A DNA stretch of 64,000 bases from Candidatus Ornithomonoglobus intestinigallinarum (GTDB taxonomy: Bacteria; Bacillota; Clostridia; UBA1381), in contig DVLU01000104.1 in the NCBI GenBank assembly GCA_018715365.1, forward strand, positions 1-64,000, in the 5' to 3' direction. A program made the translations under genes and the position numbers. The stretch's first letter is position 1; each line of letters opens with the position of its first letter. Below, piece by piece: positions 9,345 through 15,335 of the stretch. The notes under the pieces were generated by a model, which saw only the letters and a program-made list of their open reading frames with translations, searched no databases and was not told where the DNA came from.

Positions 9345-9372
9345 TTGACAAACGCAAAATATGTGGTATAAT
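9345..9372 (+). promoter_or_regulatory. Promoter of tRNA-Pro
   Basis: TTGACA and TATAAT separated by 16 nt, with the -10 ending 12 nt before the first base of the tRNA. Both hexamers match the consensus perfectly, as is common for stable RNA genes. Confidence 0.85.
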
Positions 9373-9384
9373 ATTATAGTGTTT

Positions 9385-9461
9385 CGGGGTGTGGCTCAGT
9401 TTGGTAGAGTACTTGAATGGGGTTCAAGGGGCCGCTGGTTCGAATCCAGTCACTCCGACCA
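9385..9461 (+). tRNA. tRNA-Pro (anticodon GGG)
   Basis: A full 77-nt cloverleaf. Acceptor arms CGGGGTG / CACTCCG pair with one G-U. The anticodon stem CTTGA/TCAAG encloses the 7-nt loop ATGGGGT, so the anticodon is GGG at 9419-9421 and decodes CCC and CCU. The T-loop is TTCGAAT, the discriminator is A, and CCA is encoded. It has a dedicated promoter and an intrinsic terminator, so it is a single-gene unit. It borders an AT-rich accessory islet, but I found no repeated tRNA 3' end marking an integration. Confidence 0.96.
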
Positions 9462-9497
9462 AAAACGGCTTAAACGCAGTGTTTAAGCCGTTTTTTT
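9462..9497 (+). terminator. Intrinsic terminator after tRNA-Pro
   Basis: A stem of about 13 bp (AAACGGCTTAAAC / GTTTAAGCCGTTT) with loop GCAGT and a following T-run, beginning directly after the CCA end. Confidence 0.9.
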
Positions 9498-9591
9498 GTG
9501 TTTTGAAATGCTCTTAAACGTTTTTGCACGGATTTTTTATGAACTGTTTCCAAAACGGAAACTGTTGCATATGTCCTGCAATTGTTTTATG

Positions 9592-10269
9592 TTATTGTTT
9601 ATGTCTGTAACAATAATAACTGTTGTATGCTTGTCCGCTGTTACAATCCGGCATTGCGCATTTATGATTTATACAATAAAGACACAAATCATTCGCGCGC
9701 TTCTCATGGCAGCTTACTTCCAAACATTCATGACGGAAACAGTAATGGCTGTTTCGCTGCGGGCTATTATTGCAATCCGGGACGGCGCATACATCTTCAT
9801 TTTCGGCAGATGCGGAATATATATTTAAGCTTGTACCGCCGTTGCTCGCAGGCGCCGATGCCGCACTATTCCGTTCGGAATTGCTTTTTGCTATATCGGC
9901 AAGCAGTGTTTCGTAATTATCTATCTCTGTCTTGTATGAACTGATTGTACTTTCCTGTTCGGCGATGGTTTTTTCATGCTCCGCGATTGTAGTTTTATAA
10001 CTTTCAATATTTTGTTCACTTGCAGACAATTTTTGCTCCGTATCCTTAAGTTCCTGTATTTTTGCCTGATAATTGCTTATTGTTCGAGAATTGTCTATGC
10101 TTAGATAAATAAAATATGCGTTTGACAATATAAGCACAATAATGGAGATTAGAGCAATAATTATATAAGGCTTACCAATGATAACTCCATTGCGGTCATT
10201 TTCAGCTGCCGATTCTTCATCAACAACCTCTGCCTCAACTGCTATTGCTTGAATTTCATCATCTGCCAT
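9592..10269 (-). CDS. Membrane protein with coiled coil and C-terminal Cys/His zinc cluster
   Basis: 225 residues. An acidic N-terminus (about 35 residues) precedes one membrane helix (about 38-60), then a coiled coil of about 60 residues rich in E, K and Q (repeated IAEHEKTIAEQEST pattern), a low-complexity Ser/Ala/Gly linker, and a cysteine-rich tail. The tail holds repeated C-x4-C ... YC-x2-H units (CAVPDC, CHEK, CAMPDC; YCFRH, YCINH, YCYRH), which probably bind zinc. The start at 10269 is chosen over 10275 because GGAGG then lies 8 nt away. It follows the next gene by 30 nt in an AT-rich trio. Function unknown. Confidence 0.7.
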   Translation of the reverse strand: MADDEIQAIAVEAEVVDEESAAENDRNGVIIGKPYIIIALISIIVLILSNAYFIYLSIDNSRTISNYQAKIQELKDTEQKLSASEQNIESYKTTIAEHEKTIAEQESTISSYKTEIDNYETLLADIAKSNSERNSAASAPASNGGTSLNIYSASAENEDVCAVPDCNNSPQRNSHYCFRHECLEVSCHEKRANDLCLYCINHKCAMPDCNSGQAYNSYYCYRHKQ

Positions 10270-10299
10270 AATCATTACCTCCGTTTATACATTATGATT

Positions 10300-11271
10300 T
10301 TATTTCTTGTTTATCAGCCTGTCCGGATTACAATGTGAACAGGGCTCATAGCCTTTTTTGCGGGCTGTTTCTATAGTCCTTGCGAGTATCTTGCTCTTGT
10401 TTATGTATTTGCAGTCATACAGATGATATTTCCCGCCGGTCGATGACACATAAACCGTATGACTGTGATTTATTATTATACTGTTCTGCCCTGCAAAATA
10501 GCCGCCCGCAAAAGCTCCCGCGATAAGCAAAACAGCGATAACAGAAACTATACAGAGTATTTTGTTGCGGGCTATAAAAGCCTTAATATTGCTTTTGTTT
10601 TGCCGGCGTCCATGCGTCTGCTCGTATGCATGTAATGGTTCAAAGTCAAAATGATTATTATTGTATTTTTCTCTGCTGCCGTTTCGAACAACATTTTTTG
10701 TGCGGCAATAGGGGCAAACAAACGACACCGTGCATGAACCACCGGTTTGAGCGGCGTAGCTGATTTTCGCCGTTTTACCGCAGCTACCGCATATACATGT
10801 AATCGTTTGTACCTGCTGCGGGCTCGCTTGTTCGTTATTTATGTGCTCAATATGCAGCGGCTTTTTCCCCAACAAATATTTACGTTTTTCAAAATAAATC
10901 AAAATAAATATTGAGAACAACGCAATCGTCAACAAGATGCATTGTAATGCAATTACTTCCATTGTAATTCCAAATGTAAAGCAATATGCGCATATTGGCA
11001 CAACCATCAGACCACATAACGATATTGCCAAAATCAAACATATTTTATTTAAAATATATCCAAAGTATCTCCTTTGAAACAATCCTGCCCATATACAGAC
11101 ATTGATTATTATTTTAATAGTTTGGGATATTATGGTCGGATAGTGCTCTAAATAAATATGTCCAATTGCTACTATAATATCAATAATAACTATTGCAGGG
11201 AGTATTCCATATAGATATACATAATAAAATTTCATTGGTACATTTAAATTTGTGCTTGAGTATTTTTTCAT
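10300..11271 (-). CDS. Membrane protein with zinc ribbon and Ada/nuclease-associated Cys-rich C-terminus
   Basis: 323 residues. Four hydrophobic helices lie in the first about 130 residues, then a zinc-ribbon segment with two CxxC-type knuckles (CGSC and CPYC), another membrane helix (about 235-258), and a C-terminal module of about 50 residues: VYVSSTGGKYHLYDCKYI ... EPCSHCNP. That last pattern (YH..DC plus PC..C) matches the metal-binding Ada-like module also attached to some secreted nucleases. No nuclease domain is present. Codon use is AT-rich compared with flanking genes, which suggests acquired DNA. Function unknown; a membrane-bound sensor is one guess. Confidence 0.65.
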   Translation of the reverse strand: MKKYSSTNLNVPMKFYYVYLYGILPAIVIIDIIVAIGHIYLEHYPTIISQTIKIIINVCIWAGLFQRRYFGYILNKICLILAISLCGLMVVPICAYCFTFGITMEVIALQCILLTIALFSIFILIYFEKRKYLLGKKPLHIEHINNEQASPQQVQTITCICGSCGKTAKISYAAQTGGSCTVSFVCPYCRTKNVVRNGSREKYNNNHFDFEPLHAYEQTHGRRQNKSNIKAFIARNKILCIVSVIAVLLIAGAFAGGYFAGQNSIIINHSHTVYVSSTGGKYHLYDCKYINKSKILARTIETARKKGYEPCSHCNPDRLINKK

Positions 11272-11354
11272 TTTTAATCTCCCTCACATTTCGCTTTTTT
11301 GTTTGATTTTTGTGTTTTTTCTATAGACTCTTTAGAGTTGATCCTATTTACTGT

Positions 11355-11855
11355 TTAGTATTTTTTCCCGAATTCGTGCATATACGGGAATCCTTTGATA
11401 TAATGTGGATCACTAACATTCAAATCCAACTCCACGCCATAATACCTGGCCATAAAAAATTCTATAAAGTTTGCGTCATGTGCATTGCCTATAGTTTCCA
11501 GTTTATTGTATTTTTTGAAAACACGTATTGCTCTTGCGTGGTAGTGCAAGCTTGCTAAATTTTCTTTTAAGTCGAGCTCCGCATTTTCCATCGGGCCGTC
11601 GAGAAAACCAAAGATGTTTTTCGAGAAGTTATAGTAGAAACCAATAATAGATAATATGCCTAATATATATGCAAATACACTTTTGCTATCTTTTACAATT
11701 AAAGCAGCGCAAACAAGCGGCGCAAACATTAAGCAAAAACCGTCAATAAACAAAAGTGACAATTTTATACAATTCCACGCGATATATAATATTGCCAGAT
11801 ACTTGTTTTTTTGCAAAGGCGCAATATTTATGGTTTTCTGTTTCCAAAAAAGCAT
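11355..11855 (-). CDS. Hypothetical membrane protein, AT-rich islet
   Basis: 166 residues with three hydrophobic helices (about 20-45, 48-70 and 68-88) followed by a soluble C-terminus of about 80 residues rich in Lys, Asn and Tyr. I recognise no family. AAGGAAG lies 7 nt before the ATG. The start is 20 nt downstream of the end of the frameshifted repressor remnant, on the same strand, so it may be read from that gene's promoter. Base composition is clearly lower in GC than genes outside 9.6-12.3 kb. Confidence 0.6.
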   Translation of the reverse strand: MLFWKQKTINIAPLQKNKYLAILYIAWNCIKLSLLFIDGFCLMFAPLVCAALIVKDSKSVFAYILGILSIIGFYYNFSKNIFGFLDGPMENAELDLKENLASLHYHARAIRVFKKYNKLETIGNAHDANFIEFFMARYYGVELDLNVSDPHYIKGFPYMHEFGKKY

Positions 11856-11874
11856 TATCCATCTTCCTTTTATT

Positions 11875-12127
11875 TTAAAACTTTCCTCTTAATTCAACCA
11901 CCTTGCCCAATATACGCACCGGGAGCGTTTCTATATCCTCGTTCGAGTATACAGTGGTCGAATGCGGGATTTAACGGCATAAGCGCTATGGCGTTTTCCG
12001 GCTTCTTTATTTTTTTGACGGCTGCGCCGTCGCCGCTGACAATCACAACCGCAATCTCTTCGCTTTCCGCGTCGGGCTGTGACCGCACAATAATAACATC
12101 GCCGTCAACCATTCGCGGCAGCTTTTT
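11875..12127 (-). pseudogene. Frameshifted LexA/S24-type repressor remnant
   Basis: The 72-residue ORF (start 12112) matches the C-terminal peptidase S24 half of phage-type repressors: MVDGDVIIVR, then AVKKIKK with the would-be catalytic lysine, then MPLNP. After NPAFDH the frame breaks. One frame over, the sequence continues as YSNEDIETLPVRILGKVVEL and ends RGKF-stop at 11875, which is the expected end of such proteins. The N-terminal helix-turn-helix half and the Ser of the Ser/Lys dyad are absent: an in-frame stop lies six codons before the ATG. So both the 5' part and one reading-frame step are lost. A good promoter remains about 45 nt upstream. Confidence 0.8.
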
Positions 12128-12153
12128 CTATTGATTCAATTAACTGTACTTAT

Positions 12154-12182
12154 ATTATACGTCATGCTTGTATTTTTGTAAA
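12154..12182 (-). promoter_or_regulatory. Promoter upstream of the repressor remnant
   Basis: On the minus strand TTTACA and TATAAT are separated by 17 nt, about 40 nt before the remnant. It probably once drove the repressor and may now drive the three membrane/zinc protein genes downstream. Confidence 0.7.
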
Positions 12183-12369
12183 GAGAAAAATAGCAAAAAT
12201 GAAAAAATAAAGAGATTTTATAAAAAGGTATGTTTGCCATCATCGCATCCACTCAAAAAGCGTGTTTTTTAATGCCATAATCGGCGGGGGCGGATTTATC
12301 GGCGCGTACCGTTTTCACACGTAATATATTAACTGCGCATTTCACTTAGTTTACAAATTGTTAATATCG

Positions 12370-12399
12370 TTGACATAATTATTTGTATTGTGATATAAT
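12370..12399 (+). promoter_or_regulatory. Promoter of the DUF5684 gene
   Basis: TTGACA, an 18-nt spacer, then TATAAT, about 60 nt before the start codon. A perfect palindrome begins 3 nt after the -10. Confidence 0.75.
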
Positions 12400-12402
12400 A
12401 TA

Positions 12403-12422
12403 TTTGCGGAATATTCCGCAAA
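12403..12422 (+). promoter_or_regulatory. 20-bp perfect palindrome at the transcription start (operator candidate)
   Basis: TTTGCGGAATATTCCGCAAA is self-complementary over all 20 bases and covers the predicted transcription start, where a bound dimeric repressor would block initiation. As RNA it could instead form a 5'-end hairpin. There is no T-run after it, so it is not a terminator. Confidence 0.6.
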
Positions 12423-12458
12423 ATATATAATTACATAATAATATAACGAGGTGATTTT

Positions 12459-12938
12459 ATGCTTATGAATCCTGCGGCTTTAAACGGTACGGCGGCAAGC
12501 GGCGATGTTGCCGCTTTGATAATGTCCATGCTTGTCGGTCTTGTGATAGGCGGCATACTTGCGTATGTGCTTACAGTAATTCCGATGTGGAGGATTTTCA
12601 CAAAAGCGGGTGAACGCGGCTGGAAGGCCATTATTCCCGTATACAACACATACATCCTTTACAAAATATCATGGAAGCCGTCGATGTTTTGGATCGTATT
12701 GATTATCGCGTTTGTCGGTTCGCTTATCATGACGCTTTGCGGAGACAGCATGCTGCTTCTCCTGCTCGGCTGGCTTATATACGTCGCCGCGCTTGTAATG
12801 AGCATCATACTTTATTACAAGCTGTCAAAAGCGTTCGGCCACGGCGCCGGATACACGGTAGGGCTGATATTCCTGTGGCTGATATTCCTTTATATTATAG
12901 CCTTCGGCAGCTCGGAGTATCAAGGGGCTCAAGGATAA
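12459..12938 (+). CDS. DUF5684 family membrane protein
   Basis: 159 residues with four hydrophobic helices. The segment between helices one and two, PMWRIFTKAGERGWKAIIP followed by YNTYILYKISW, is the recognisable core of DUF5684 proteins, which resemble signal peptidase-associated or transport membrane proteins but have no assigned role. GAGGTG lies 5 nt before the ATG. It has its own promoter with an overlapping palindrome and is followed by palindromic repeats, so it is probably monocistronic and individually regulated. Confidence 0.82.
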   Translation: MLMNPAALNGTAASGDVAALIMSMLVGLVIGGILAYVLTVIPMWRIFTKAGERGWKAIIPVYNTYILYKISWKPSMFWIVLIIAFVGSLIMTLCGDSMLLLLLGWLIYVAALVMSIILYYKLSKAFGHGAGYTVGLIFLWLIFLYIIAFGSSEYQGAQG

Positions 12939-12954
12939 TATATTTGATTTTCTT

Positions 12955-12977
12955 CAAAGGGGGCGATGCCCCCTTTG
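12955..12977. repeat. Palindromic repeat, copy 2
   Basis: CAAAGGGGGC-GAT-GCCCCCTTTG, a 10-bp stem, followed by GGAACCCCCGGAGGG. It lies just after the DUF5684 stop codon and may end its transcription, although no clean T-run follows. Confidence 0.75.
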
Positions 12978-13030
12978 GAACCCCCGGAGGGCGGTTTGCT
13001 GCCTAAAGGGGGTTTTTATTCTTCTTTTCT

Positions 13031-13051
13031 CAAAGGGGCTCCGCCCCTTTG
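13031..13051. repeat. Palindromic repeat, copy 3
   Basis: CAAAGGGGC-TCC-GCCCCTTTG, followed by GGAACCCCAGGGGGCGG and then eight T. This copy, with its second GC-rich half and T-run, looks like a working intrinsic terminator on the plus strand. Confidence 0.75.
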
Positions 13052-13080
13052 GAACCCCAGGGGGCGGTTTTTTTTGCGCC

Positions 13081-13146
13081 CGTCACTGTCTGCTCCGGGC
13101 TGGTAACGCACGATGCGCGTTAAGGCCCTTCCGCAGACAGATGACG
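13081..13146. repeat. 66-nt nested imperfect palindrome
   Basis: Outer arms CGTCACTGTCTGC and GCAGACAGATGACG pair over 13 bp with one bulged A. Inside, GGGC/GCCC and TAACGC/GCGTTA extend the same stem to a 7-nt apical loop. The whole is one long hairpin on either strand. No ORF or family is recognised. It lies among palindromic repeats and directly before the toxin promoter; it could be a miniature mobile palindrome, a structured RNA or a relic. The bases after it (GAACCCCGGGG) echo the repeat-family flank. Confidence 0.6.
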
Positions 13147-13197
13147 TGCGCTACCCTATTAGCCGTCCTTTAGAACCCCGGGGCAGGCAAAATTCCC

Positions 13198-13227
13198 TTG
13201 ACTTTTTTCAACATAATATGATATAAT
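13198..13227 (+). promoter_or_regulatory. Promoter of the putative toxin mRNA
   Basis: TTGACT, an 18-nt spacer, TATAAT. The predicted start near 13234 places the repeat GACAAGAGG at the very 5' end of the RNA. Confidence 0.75.
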
Positions 13228-13288
13228 AAACTCACGACAAGAGGGTACGCGGTTATCCTGACACCTTTTAAGAATGGAGGTGTCGCTT

Positions 13289-13387
13289 ATGAATGAAATC
13301 TTGCTTGATGTTATAAGGCTGCTTATTACGCTTGATATAATAAGGGCTCTTATCATATACGAGATAGTAAAACATATAAAAAAGTAA
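13289..13387 (+). CDS. Putative type I toxin: 32-residue hydrophobic peptide
   Basis: A short ORF absent from the supplied track. It starts with ATG 8 nt after a GGAGG site and encodes 32 residues: one hydrophobic stretch dominated by I and L with a few charges, ending in a basic tail (VKHIKK). Size, single membrane segment and lysine-rich C-terminus fit membrane-active type I toxins (Fst and TxpA-like groups), though I see no close sequence match. The ribosome site is held in a predicted hairpin (GACACC at 13260 with GGTGTC at 13279), as in regulated toxin mRNAs. A convergent antisense transcription unit shares its terminator. Activity is inferred from architecture, not shown. Confidence 0.68.
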   Translation: MNEILLDVIRLLITLDIIRALIIYEIVKHIKK

Positions 13388-13420
13388 AACCGCCTACCCT
13401 GCCTTAAGTAGACGGTTTTT
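13386..13420. terminator. Bidirectional terminator shared by toxin mRNA and antisense RNA
   Basis: Stem AAAACCGCCTAC / GTAGACGGTTTT (one C-A mismatch) around a 10-nt loop, with T-runs on both strands. It overlaps the toxin stop codon and can end both converging transcripts. Confidence 0.82.
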
Positions 13421-13469
13421 TAACCTTTTATAACTTATCGCAGGATAACCGCCTGTGGTTATCCTCTTG
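13387..13469 (-). ncRNA. Putative antitoxin antisense RNA
   Basis: A transcript of about 80-85 nt predicted from the promoter at 13475-13503 to the shared terminator. It carries a 5' hairpin (AGGATAACC / GGTTATCCT) whose first arm is complementary to GGTTATCCT in the toxin 5' UTR (13251-13259), and its 3' end is fully complementary to the toxin mRNA terminator. No start codon with ribosome site is present. Boundaries are predicted and could shift by several bases. Confidence 0.62.
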
Positions 13470-13474
13470 TCTAC

Positions 13475-13503
13475 ATTCTATCACGAATTATGGGTAATGT
13501 CAA
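13475..13503 (-). promoter_or_regulatory. Promoter of the antisense RNA
   Basis: On the minus strand TTGACA and TAGAAT are separated by exactly 17 nt, a stronger match than the toxin promoter, as is usual for antitoxin RNAs. Confidence 0.78.
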
Positions 13504-13531
13504 GCTGTTTGACATTATTTTTTATTTTCTT

Positions 13532-13552
13532 CAAAGGGGCTCCGCCCCTTTG
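13532..13552. repeat. Palindromic repeat, copy 4
   Basis: CAAAGGGGC-TCC-GCCCCTTTG, then GGAACCCCGACGGGG. The core matches copy 3 exactly. It lies between the antisense promoter and the end of the minus-strand SDR gene, so it may end that operon's transcript. Confidence 0.75.
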
Positions 13553-13569
13553 GAACCCCGACGGGGACG

Positions 13570-14268
13570 TCAAATGCCGAAGCCGCCGTCGCAGCCTATG
13601 ACCTGCCCCGTTATAAACGACGCCTTATCCGACGCCAGAAACACCGCAAGCTCCGCAACATCGCCTGCCGTTCCCAACCGGCAAAGCGGCGTTTCGCAGG
13701 CAAGCGCGTTCAGCGTTTCACGCCCGAGCGGCGCGTTCATATCTGTGTCTATAACTCCCGGGGCAATGCAGTTTACCGTCACGCCGGACGGCCCGGCCTC
13801 TTTTGCAAGCGCCTTTGTAAAGCCTATCACTGCCGCCTTCGACGCGCTGTAATGCACCTCGCAGCTTGCGCCCGACACGCCCCATACGGACGATATATTT
13901 ATTATCCTCCCGTATTTTTCATGTATAAAATCATCGTAAAACGCTTTTGCCGCAAGGAACATATCGCGCACGTTCGTATCAAACATCTCATCCCAGTCGC
14001 ACTCGGTTATATCCTGAAACAGCTTTTGCCCCGCAATGCCGGCGTTATTGACAAGCACGCCGAGCCTGCCGTATTTACCGACCGTTTCTTTCAAAAGCCC
14101 GATATCGCCGGCCTTTACGGCAATCGCTCCCGTTTTTTCCGAAACCTCCTCCGCCGCTGCGGAGTTGCTTTTATACGTAAAAAACACGCGTTCCCCCTCG
14201 GCCGCAAAGCGTTCGACGCACGCCCTGCCTATGCCGCGGCTGCCGCCCGTTATCAAAACATTTCTCAT
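13570..14268 (-). CDS. Short-chain dehydrogenase/reductase (FabG-like)
   Basis: 232 residues, classical SDR length. It has the cofactor loop TGGSRGIG, NNAG at about residue 80, the catalytic Ser in INISS, and the catalytic YSASK pair. The C-terminal CDGG segment is also typical. Closest in style to 3-oxoacyl-ACP reductase FabG, but no fatty-acid genes are nearby, so the substrate is open. The start overlaps the RmuC stop by 4 nt, making it the last gene of the ABC-F / thyA / dnaD / LRR / rmuC run. Confidence 0.85.
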   Translation of the reverse strand: MRNVLITGGSRGIGRACVERFAAEGERVFFTYKSNSAAAEEVSEKTGAIAVKAGDIGLLKETVGKYGRLGVLVNNAGIAGQKLFQDITECDWDEMFDTNVRDMFLAAKAFYDDFIHEKYGRIINISSVWGVSGASCEVHYSASKAAVIGFTKALAKEAGPSGVTVNCIAPGVIDTDMNAPLGRETLNALACETPLCRLGTAGDVAELAVFLASDKASFITGQVIGCDGGFGI

Positions 14269-15335
14269 TTCGAACCCTCTATATCCTTCAGCTTTCTTAT
14301 TATTGCACGCGTCCTCACGCCGACGGCGCTGTCAAGCTCGCTTTCGGCGCGGTGCAGGCCCCTGCTGACGTTTTCAAGCGTCTTTTCGAACTTTTCAAAT
14401 TCCGTGCGGACGTCGGCAAGCGTTTCCCAAACCTGCGCCGAACGCTTTTCGACGGCAAGCGTGCGAAAGCCCATTTGAAGCGCGTTCAGCATCGCCGCAA
14501 GCGTCGTCGGCCCGGCGGCCGTCACCTTGTATTCGCGCATTATTTCCTCCGCCGCGCCGCTCTCTATACTTTCAAGATACAGTCCCTCGACCGGCAGGAA
14601 CATAATCGCAAAATCGGTTGTATCGGGCGGCGAAATATACTTTTCGCTTACGTCCTTTGCAAATCTCTTAAGGCGCGCCTTCAAAATCTTTTCCGCTTCG
14701 GCCGCTTCGCCGCCGCTGCCGGTATCGCGCGCCGCACAAAGGCTGTAATACGCATCAAGCGGAAACTTTGAATCTATCGGCAGATACACCGCGCCGCCGC
14801 CTTTACCCGGCAGCTTTACCGCAAACTCGACAACGTTGCTGCTTCCCTTGACGACCGATACGTTTTCCCCGTACTGCTCCGGCGCAAGGATCTCGTCAAG
14901 AATCGCGCCGAGGCGTATTTCTCCCACAATACCGCGCGTTTTAACGTTTGTGAGCACGCGCTTCAGATCATCTATTCCGCCCGCAAGGGAATGTATCTCT
15001 CCCATGCTTTTCGCAAGCGAATCGAGCCGCGTATCCATTGTATCGTACATATCCTTTAGCACAATATCCATCTCGCGGAATTTTGCCGTCTGCATCCGGC
15101 CTATGCTTTGCTGGTTCCCCGAAACGGTATCCCTGAAAAGCTCCGCCGAAGCGCGGAACGAATCGTCTATGCGTTTTTCTATCCGCTCAGCCGCACCGCG
15201 CCCGCCGCGGCGCAAAATCAAAATACCGAATACCGTTACAAGCGCGATAAGCACCGCAAGCAGTATTATTAAAATTATTTCCGTCGTTTCCGTAACCGCC
15301 GCCTCCTTAAAATCATATGCCGGCTTTCGGCACAA
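14265..15335 (-). CDS. rmuC: DNA recombination protein RmuC
   Basis: Up to 356 residues: an N-terminal membrane helix (about 17-40), a helical segment of about 80 residues, then the RmuC nuclease-like domain (VKTRGIVGEIRLGAILDEIL, later LPIDSKFPLDAY and LPVEGLYLE). RmuC proteins limit sequence inversions and are linked to the restriction-like nuclease fold. The start is uncertain. The ATG at 15335 lies inside the upstream gene without a clear site, while a perfect AAGGAGG at about 15302-15308 is followed by no ATG/GTG/TTG at the right distance in frame. A rare start codon just after it is possible. Confidence 0.85.
   Translation of the reverse strand: MCRKPAYDFKEAAVTETTEIILIILLAVLIALVTVFGILILRRGGRGAAERIEKRIDDSFRASAELFRDTVSGNQQSIGRMQTAKFREMDIVLKDMYDTMDTRLDSLAKSMGEIHSLAGGIDDLKRVLTNVKTRGIVGEIRLGAILDEILAPEQYGENVSVVKGSSNVVEFAVKLPGKGGGAVYLPIDSKFPLDAYYSLCAARDTGSGGEAAEAEKILKARLKRFAKDVSEKYISPPDTTDFAIMFLPVEGLYLESIESGAAEEIMREYKVTAAGPTTLAAMLNALQMGFRTLAVEKRSAQVWETLADVRTEFEKFEKTLENVSRGLHRAESELDSAVGVRTRAIIRKLKDIEGSK

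Larger units (their letters stand above)
12128..12458. other. Intergenic region between islet and DUF5684 gene
   Basis: About 330 bases without a gene. It holds the minus-strand promoter at 12154-12182, the plus-strand promoter at 12370-12399 and the palindrome at 12403-12422. Between 12190 and 12360 I see no ORF with a ribosome site and no strong hairpin. Confidence 0.6.

Noticed and set aside
9385-12182. Integrative element with attachment site in tRNA-Pro
   Set aside because: No second copy of the tRNA 3' end was found by eye on the far side, and no integrase gene is present. The islet may still be acquired, but not provably through this tRNA.
13159-13356. 65-residue minus-strand ORF over the toxin locus
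   Set aside because: It has no ribosome site and is antisense to the small hydrophobic ORF, whose signals are far better.
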